The position numbers were made by a program, and so were the translations under genes. Positions 56,623 through 64,000 of a stretch of 64,000 nt of DNA are shown piece by piece; within the stretch, counting starts at the first letter, position 1, and each line of letters opens with the position of its first letter. Source of the DNA: Onchocerca volvulus (taxonomy: Eukaryota; Nematoda; Chromadorea; Rhabditida; Onchocercidae); assembly GCA_000499405.2 (NCBI GenBank), contig HG738140.1, forward strand, positions 1,879,024-1,943,023, written 5' to 3'. Below the pieces are notes generated by a model that did not search any database, was not told the DNA's origin, and saw only the letters and a list, made by a program, of their open reading frames with translations.

Positions 56623-57720
56623 TTAAATGTTTTTCTCGTCCGCAATGGTTTCTTCAGTATGTTTACCCTTCAATATGCCTGTTATACGCGCTCGTCCGGC
56701 AGCTTTTCTTTCAATCATCGCTCGCCGATCCTTGTCCATCTTTAGTTTTGTCAATGCTACCTTAAAAATTATGCTGAATAAACTAATAAGCCGAGAAAAA
56801 CTAGACTTATGACCATTCACTAGCCTAAAAAATATTCAAGAGGATATCGTCAGATTGACCTACGCACTCATCAGGCTGCAAAGAATTGAATTATCCAGTC
56901 TTCACTAATTAACGCGGTAATAACTTTTATGATGCGTCTAAGATCACGTATACATGGATATCACTAAACGCTGCTCATTGACTTACACAAAAAAATCCGC
57001 AATAGTTAGTAATGAATTGAAATTACAAAATTAATATAAGAAAACAAGAGGCATAGTTATTCTTAGATATATTTGCTAATACATAATTGATTCCTTACTA
57101 TTTCTCTCCTTGAGGATCTACTTCAACTACATGATTTCATCCCTAAAAGACTAGAATGCAATTAATTTAACATTATTACTCATTTAATATTACTGCTCAA
57201 ATCATTACATAAAGACCAGCAAAACTAGAAAGAAAAAGAAAAACCTTTGACGGATGGATCCCAATATGTACCGTAGAACCATTAGCTTTTTCTCGAGTAA
57301 TTTTATCAATGTGGATAACAAATTTCTTACGATAGACACGCATCACACGTCCGGCATTTCCTTTATAATGACCTCGAGTAACAGTGACTTCGTCATCTAT
57401 TCTGCAAAGCAAATTAACTGGAAAATAAGATACGGAAATAAAAAATCTACTTATAAAATACAGAAATGTTTGGAAAAAATGTATATGAAGTTATGTACTT
57501 TTTATTACGGCGTTTATGTCGCAATTGATACACTGCCGAAACTAGGACTGAAATTTCGTCAAAAAACTCACCTAATTGGTATAGAACGGATTCCATGTTT
57601 ATTACGTAAATCTTTGGTTAACGGAGCACTCATTAACTTTCTCCTAATATGTGAAGGGGCATTGAAATGAGCCTTACGAGCTTTCCTTGCTGAGGAGGAT
57701 ACGAAATGATTTTGTTTCAT
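56623..57720 (-). CDS. rpl-26: 60S ribosomal protein L26 (uL24)
   Basis: Complete three-exon gene: 57572-57720 (ATG 57718-57720), 57245-57401 and 56623-56760 (TAA 56623-56625), 147 residues (human 145). The order of blocks is that of L26: [37 protein letters not shown], the KOW motif [58 protein letters not shown], and [18 protein letters not shown]. It binds 25S/28S rRNA near the peptide exit tunnel. The exon 3 acceptor reads TTTTTAAG. An AATAAA polyA signal (minus strand, 56606-56611) lies only 12 bases after the stop, giving a very short 3' UTR typical of ribosomal protein genes. Confidence 0.97.
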
Positions 57721-57733
57721 CCTAATTACACAC

Positions 57734-57745
57734 CTGAAAAGTGAC
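57734..57745 (-). promoter_or_regulatory. Probable trans-splice acceptor of rpl-26
   Basis: CACTTTTCAG on the minus strand ends at 57734, 13 bases before the ATG, the typical position for spliced-leader addition on a nematode ribosomal protein mRNA. Confidence 0.6.
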
Positions 57746-59176
57746 GAACACACAACAATACAACAATAGAATAGAAATAGCTTTTCGGTAATGAACGTTC
57801 CGATTATTTCAGGATAAATCTACAATAAATTCTCAAAAAATTCTCATAGTAACATTACACTTTAGTCGAGTACTTCAGAACAGATGAATAAAGAAATATC
57901 CAAAAAATGAATCGTTAACACACTCAGATATGCCCAAAAATTTTCGAAAAAAAAAAGAGAACTCAAGGATTCCCGAAAAAAAAAAACCCCCAAAACTTCC
58001 GGAAAAAAAAATTCCCAAAAATCCCAACAGACCAAAAGAAACCAACCAACCCATACCATAACGATACGATACCCATCTCATGCCAAAATGACGGTGGCGG
58101 AATGAAAAGTTGGATCTCAGGGGATTGTTATAATTCTTTCTTGCCTCGAATACAAAATTGCTGAACATTTTGGAATAATTCAACGAAAAACAAATAACTA
58201 AATGAACTAAAAAAATATTTGATATTTGATTTACAAGCAAAAAGACTAAAAAATTCGTCAATTAATGAATTCGAATGATTTCATTTATGAATGGATGCTT
58301 TATCGTTAACTGAAAATAAAAAAAAGTGGAAGATTTACATTTTTATTATTAGTTAAATACCAAATTAGTCAAACATCACGAATGGAAAACTTAAATTCCT
58401 CACTATTAATTAAATATATCATAATATCAAATCAAATATCAATATCAGATTTTAGCTTTTTTTGGTGCGGTTTTTTTTTCGATCCTTCTAATTTTGTTTT
58501 CTTATCTTGAAATTTTTATTATTAGATCACTTTTCCTTCTGACTTCTTATTTCCTACGACATAATAATTTATGTAATGACCACTGTCCTCCCCGAAAGCA
58601 AACATTTGGCTTTTGCGTTGCAACATTGAATATTCTTGTGTACGTCATTTTACCATGAAAATTCAAATTTTTATTTGGCGCTAAGTTTGTATTTGGGAAG
58701 AGGATTGCAACTTGGAAACTTAACTTACGTTGGGTTCACGTTTTTACGTACTTGGAAACTTAACTTAAATTGGTTTCAAAATGAATGATCCTAGTTTTGC
58801 ATTTGAAAAGAAAATAATAACTTAGTCACCTAACGTGCGTTAGATTAGTATTATCATTAACAGTTCATATTTAATTAGTTAAACTTCTTAATAGATGGAT
58901 AAATATTTGTTTATGAAATCCAGTCAATAGGTTATGTTTAATCTCTTTGGATTCAAATCAAATCTAACTTGATCATACTTATATTTTGAAATGGTATACT
59001 TGTATTTGAAATGATATTTGTCGGCAGACATCATTATGAAGTTAGCTAAAAACTAAGTATATTTGATATATTCGTGCATTTTTTTTAACTATCCATAAAA
59101 TTAAATTACAAATATTAATATGAATAGCCGTCAGAATATTGATTGCAGATTAGTTGGATTGGAATAAATCCGAACA
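57746..59176. other. Intergenic between divergent rpl-26 and knl-1
   Basis: Bidirectional promoter region. Contains a purine-rich low-complexity tract at about 57930-58020 (A runs with CCC) and a short direct repeat CTTGGAAACTTAACTTA at about 58711 and 58751. No coding exon seen before the knl-1 ATG. Confidence 0.6.
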
Positions 59177-62100
59177 ATGGAAAAAAGAGAGAAAGAACGA
59201 AGATCATCGGTATATTTTTAAATGTAAATAAGGAAGATATTTATAAATGCTAGTAATAATGATTTGATTTTTTTTTTTAAGTTAATTTTATATTTCTAAT
59301 ATTTGGGAACATATTTGAACTTAGATTTGAGGACATAAATTGGAAATATATTTAAATTTTAATGAATAAATTGCTTAATCTTAAGTTTGATGCTTGAAAT
59401 CAAAGTATATTTGGAATGCAAGAATTAAAGAGGATGAATTGATTAATTTTACATAATAAGCAATAATTTTATGCTGTTTCCAGATATTAAAACCGCAACA
59501 GCCTGGGAACGTTGATAATATCGAATTGTCAACGACAATAACAACTACAGTAAAAAGACGTGTCAGCTTTAATACTGTTCGAACTGTTCAGTGAGTCGTT
59601 GAATTTGTCATTTTTTATGAAATTTTATTAATTCATAATGAATATTATGGAAAGACTTGAAATTTCGACAAATCTATTCAATAGATAAAGCAACTCTCTC
59701 TATTAACTTAATTCTTCCCCATCTTCATCTTTTTTATATTACAAAAAAGAATGGAACTGTTAGAATGTTCTGGAATTTAAAAAATGCTTAGACCTACCAA
59801 AAGATCAAACAAGCCAGATGTTCTAAGATTGAATCATTTTTCATGACATTACAGTAGAGTAATTTTTGAAGATATTAAGAAGTTAGCATACTTTTGGTGA
59901 ATAATTATTATAAAAATATCTATTTATAGCAATTTTTAGGGAATTCGATGTGGAGCACAGTAAAATCATACATTCTCCTCATCATGAACCTATGAAATGT
60001 AAGCTTCAATTATTTCTTTTTGAAACGATGTTTAAAAAATTTCTGTACTTGTGTCTTGATAATGTGTATCTTGATCTTTCATCTCTCATTTGTTATTTAT
60101 TAGTGCTTTAATCTAGATTGCTTCGAATAGAGCTGTTTGTTATATTTTTCTCTTAATATCTGAGACGGTCAAGATGGGTTTTTTTTTTTTTGTTTAGAAT
60201 ACCAATTTCTCTCACTTTATTCAGAACTGTGATTATGGTCTCATACTAAATGGATATAATAATCTACAATGTTTAGAAAAATATAGCCTGAATTAATTAT
60301 TAATTGCAGTGTACGACACGACAAGTTCAGATGGTTTAGCTTCGGAGTAAGTCAAGCTGTTCTGTTTGCAGATTTATCTTTTTAGTTGCATTTTAAAATA
60401 CTTTTTTTTTTTTTTTAGAAATTATTGATTCCCAAAAAAAATTGCTGCTTAATATGTTTAATAAACACTTTAGACAATTATCTGCTTCTGAATCGAATGA
60501 TGGATATGCAGCTAGAATGAACACAAATAGTAAGATTTTGATTAAACTTTCTCAATTTCTGCTTTAATGCAAAGCTTTTGGAAGTCAGCTTTCCATCTTC
60601 TGGATTTCTTAACATCCTGTTCGATTCTTGTCAGCTTTTGTTTAATTTTGAAAATTCTGTGCTCATGTCCGAATTTACAGAACTTGAGCGTACAGTAGAG
60701 AATTTCATCCCAGTAACAACATCTACACCACTTCTTCGCTCAAGAGATTTAAATGATTCATGTGATAATTCGAATCATGGCGATGAAGATACTTATAATG
60801 GTATGGTTTGTACATTTCTGTACAGATTTTGCTGATAACTCAGGCTTCATTATCCTATGCCTATCTTCTTTTCGCGATAAGCCATCCATAATACAATAGT
60901 GGAAATAATTTTATATTTCATAAATAATCAAGCTTAAATTTACATTAATTTTCGTAGCTGTAGTTGTTGGATGCCACCATTCAGCACAAAATCATAATAC
61001 CACTGGAGGAGAAGAAACAATTGATGCGTTGGGTCACATTTCGGAAGTATGTTTTTGTTATTCGTGTGGTGTAATTTAGGTACTCTAACTGTTTACATCT
61101 AGTAAACAAAAAATATGACAAAAACTAATTAGTGTTGGTGATTATTGAATACATAGACAGTTGGCGTTATGTCTTTGCCGCAGTATGATTATACATCTAA
61201 TACATTAAAGAGAGACTCCAAATCGATAATAGCAAAGAATAAAATTAAAGCTATTGTAAAATAAAACAAAAGAAAAAATTGATAAAGAAGTAAGAAAAAG
61301 AAAAAAAAAATCTGAGCAAAAGAAAATTTTACTTTTTAATCACACGCATTATCGACAGTTGAACATTTTATATGCCATTATATATGTAATTTTTTTCAAT
61401 TTTAATGTTCAGAAAATAATTCAGAATGAGAAACTGGATGTTCTGGAGGTAGAATCGATGGATATGAGCGATTCAAATAATCCTTCTCCTGTAGCGACTG
61501 ATGTAACCAGAAAACTATTCAGACAATCCGCCGTCTTACGACCTTTTGTAAAACTTTTCTGGCTTTGTTTCATTGTTTTTTCGGTGTTCATAATATCCAG
61601 TAAAAAGAGTTACTTAAATGTGAAAAATAGAGAATAGACTGAATGTCATCCTTTTTTTTCTACTTACGATAAAGTTCTTCAATGATTTGTCGCAAATATT
61701 TCTGTTTTAGTTAATGTTATCAGTTAGAAAAATAGATTGTCAATTTTTACAGATGACCACTCCAAATCAGCAGTCAAGCGTGGTCGATGAAACTTTGGCA
61801 TCAAATGCAACACGATTGATTTTTAAAGCTGTCGAAAACAATAAATGTCAAAATGAAACTACAAATGAAGAAATGGATAATGAAAAATTATCTGTGACTC
61901 ACTCATATATAGGCACTGATGACATGGTGAGAAATCTAATGTATTATTAGAAATAATCTGAATCGATAATGGATGCAAAACAGCTCGAATTGTGATCGTA
62001 GTTAAACATGTAAAAAAAAAGAGAAAAAATTGCAGTAACTCTTGTACTATTTTGTATTTAAATATTGTCTACATCTTACAATATTTCCGAAATGTTTAAG

Positions 62101-63943
62101 TAAAGAAGACAAATTGTGCAAAATTTTCAGGATATTTCTTTTGATAATGGGCAGGTGTCGGAGGTTCCAGTAGATGCACCTTTTAAACAATTATCAGTTA
62201 CATCTGATGTTGTTGATGAACTAACGAACATTTTATTCGAAACTAATAATGGTATTATATTGTTTTAAAAAAAAAAAAAAAATATTTGAAAATGAAACTT
62301 GCTTTTAAGATGAATTAAGTTCTGCAGAAATTGTATTCATATCATGTATGTTTATTATTTGATACAAATGCATATTTTTTATGTTAAATTATGATTCATA
62401 GTTAACTATTGACGATTCAACAACGGATGAATTAATTAAACGATTTGAAATTATTAAAATAATAAGCTTTTTAAAGTTATCATGAATTGACTTGCTTCGA
62501 GCTAGCTCATGATCCTCTTGCTTCAAAAAAGTTTAACTTTTAGTGAGGATTGAAATCTTTTTTTTAGCAGAAAAAAGAGCAGAAGAATTAGATTGCAAAG
62601 AAAATTCAAAAAGCATCGTTATGGTTGATAACACTCAGATTTCAAGCAGTGTTCCTTCAAATATGGTATGTTTCTATTGATTTATAGAGGGATAATAATT
62701 CATATGCTGTTTGGGAATTTTATGGTATCTGTCGTAAACAAAAACGGTTTAGGAATCAGTGGCTCCACAAGTCAATGGCTCTGCAAGTATTGTATGTGAT
62801 CCATCAGTGAAATCTGTTAACAGTACTGATGAAGATGCAAATTTCGCCGATAATATTGCTCTTGAACTTTCTTCACAACTTAATCGTCAGCATATAGTTA
62901 GTTCACAAAGACTTGTTATACCAGATAGGATGCTTGAGGAAAGATGTAGGAAATTAAAAATACAATAGACTTGAACTTGGTCTATTTTATATCATTTTGA
63001 TTACCACTGTCATATGAAATTCATACCGTCAGAATGTTTGGGATTGAAGAAATTTTTGCAACATGGAAATTTTACATATTTAAATATTAATACTGACTAT
63101 TTATATGAGTATTTTTTAGTCCAATGAGTTTCTTTCATCGGTTCGCAAAACAGCACTTGATTCACCTGCTGTTTTGCCAAAGAAGAAAATTCGTTTGTTT
63201 AGTCCAAAAGTCATCCTTCCACCGAAAACAAGAACGTTACTGTTTGGGTCACCAAAAGTTGGTGCTGCAAAGATTGCTTCTAGTCCCGCTGTTTGTTCTT
63301 CAGTAAGTTTCTTTTTCTTTTGATTAGCAAACAAATTGGAGGTTATGAGAAAACTAAAGAATTCCAAACTTTTAAAAAATATGAATTTTTTCAGGATAAA
63401 ACAGATTCGCTAAATATGTCTGAAACTACAGCGAGCACTGCTAAATCTACTGATAAGGTGCTCTTTTATTAAATTATAAATTCTTGAATCGAGCTTTGAA
63501 ACTATGTTCTTTTATTAACCAAAATAGAACTACATATAAATGTATAGGAAGTAATATGTGGTAGTATTGAATTACTTAAGCTTATCGTTTTTCATTTTAG
63601 TATTGGCTCATCATTTATTACATTTTCTTTAAGGTTTTGACTGAAATCAAGCATCGACTCCGTCGTAGCTTAAATAATTCTGGAATATTCACTTTGACAG
63701 AACTTTCTGCTGCTGATGATGATAATGTTGGTATGTTGTATGATATCCCCATGCCAGAACCAATATTTCATTCGAATGAACTCAACAATCAAGGTGAATC
63801 TTCGTGCAGAAAATTAGAGATAATATAAGAATTTTACTAATTAATAGAAACTGACATTTGACGTCAGAATTAACCCGAATTAAGAAACATTTCTCTCTGC
63901 TATGTAATCGTACATCCTGCAGCTTTATGTGATGAAGTAAATG
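59177..63943 (+). CDS. knl-1: Kinetochore scaffold KNL-1/Spc105, N-terminal part (runs off window)
   Basis: Sixteen exons in consistent phase: 59177-59209, 59484-59590, 59940-59998, 60310-60346, 60474-60529, 60681-60800, 60958-61046, 61413-61547, 61753-61926, 62131-62251, 62568-62665, 62753-62896, 63120-63302, 63395-63457, 63634-63793 and 63923-63943, then beyond the window; about 533 codons seen. KNL-1 is the outer-kinetochore platform for PP1 and Bub proteins. The start encodes RRSSILKP and then KRRVSF: the paired SILK and RVSF PP1-docking motifs that mark the KNL1 N-terminus. Downstream is long, acidic, Ser/Thr-rich and disordered, with MELT-like motifs MDMS (exon 8) and MDIS (across the exon 9-10 junction). 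A basic segment LPKKKIRLFSPK could bind DNA or microtubules or act as an NLS. The C-terminal RWD domain would lie to the right. Identity rests on docking motifs and layout, since this region is poorly conserved. Confidence 0.75.
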
Positions 63944-64000
63944 GTAAATAGGCACTTAATCCAGTGTTTTATCCGTTTAATATGTATTGTTGAAATTTAG

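Overview
This is a eukaryotic, very AT-rich window that looks like a parasitic (filarial-type) nematode genome. Evidence: compact spliced genes with short TTTCAG-type acceptors; a 17-unit GCCTAA/TTAGGC array, which is the nematode telomere hexamer; AGE-1-like PI3-kinase features; a nematode-type ground-like domain protein; and TTTCAG acceptors just upstream of several start codons, as expected for spliced-leader trans-splicing. The species call is inference. I built gene models by hand, requiring splice sites and reading phase to agree across every junction.

Layout, left to right. 0-5.3 kb: last exon of a carboxypeptidase Q-like peptidase (+), a four-exon unrecognised gene (-), and a two-exon NDUFB3/B12 complex I subunit (-). 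5.58-7.12 kb: a short LTR retrotransposon derivative with two LTRs, a primer-binding site and a 5-bp target duplication. 7.45-8.96 kb: NUS1 (Nogo-B receptor), the partner subunit of cis-prenyltransferase (+). 9.65-17.2 kb: a complete 23-exon class I PI3-kinase catalytic subunit (age-1 orthologue, -, 1065 codons). 17.2-20.2 kb: intergenic DNA with a 36-bp CACGTG minisatellite. 20.26-22.1 kb: F-actin capping protein beta (cap-2, +). 24.2 kb: interstitial telomeric repeat. 24.67-28.8 kb: a secreted-type protein with three PAN/apple-like domains (+). 29.4-30.7 kb: a SNIP1-like FHA-domain pseudogene between two LTR-like repeats. 30.7-44 kb: gene-poor, repeat-rich DNA with two possible alternative first exons. 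44.2-53.3 kb: acetyl-CoA transporter SLC33A1 (+, 12 exons) with a ground-like gene nested antisense in its 4.5-kb intron 5. 54.9-56.5 kb: unrecognised helical protein (+). 56.6-57.7 kb: ribosomal protein L26 (-). 59.2 kb to the right edge: N-terminal part of a KNL-1/Spc105 kinetochore scaffold (+), running off the window.

The genes are unrelated housekeeping and signalling genes (insulin/PI3K signalling, dolichol synthesis, actin capping, respiration, translation, chromosome segregation, Golgi/ER acetyl-CoA import), with no operon-like functional grouping. I did not find a new multi-gene system. The most unusual items are the LTR derivative with intact boundaries, the LTR-flanked FHA pseudogene, the interstitial telomere array, the nested gene, two GC-AG introns, and the intron-split PP1-docking motif of knl-1.
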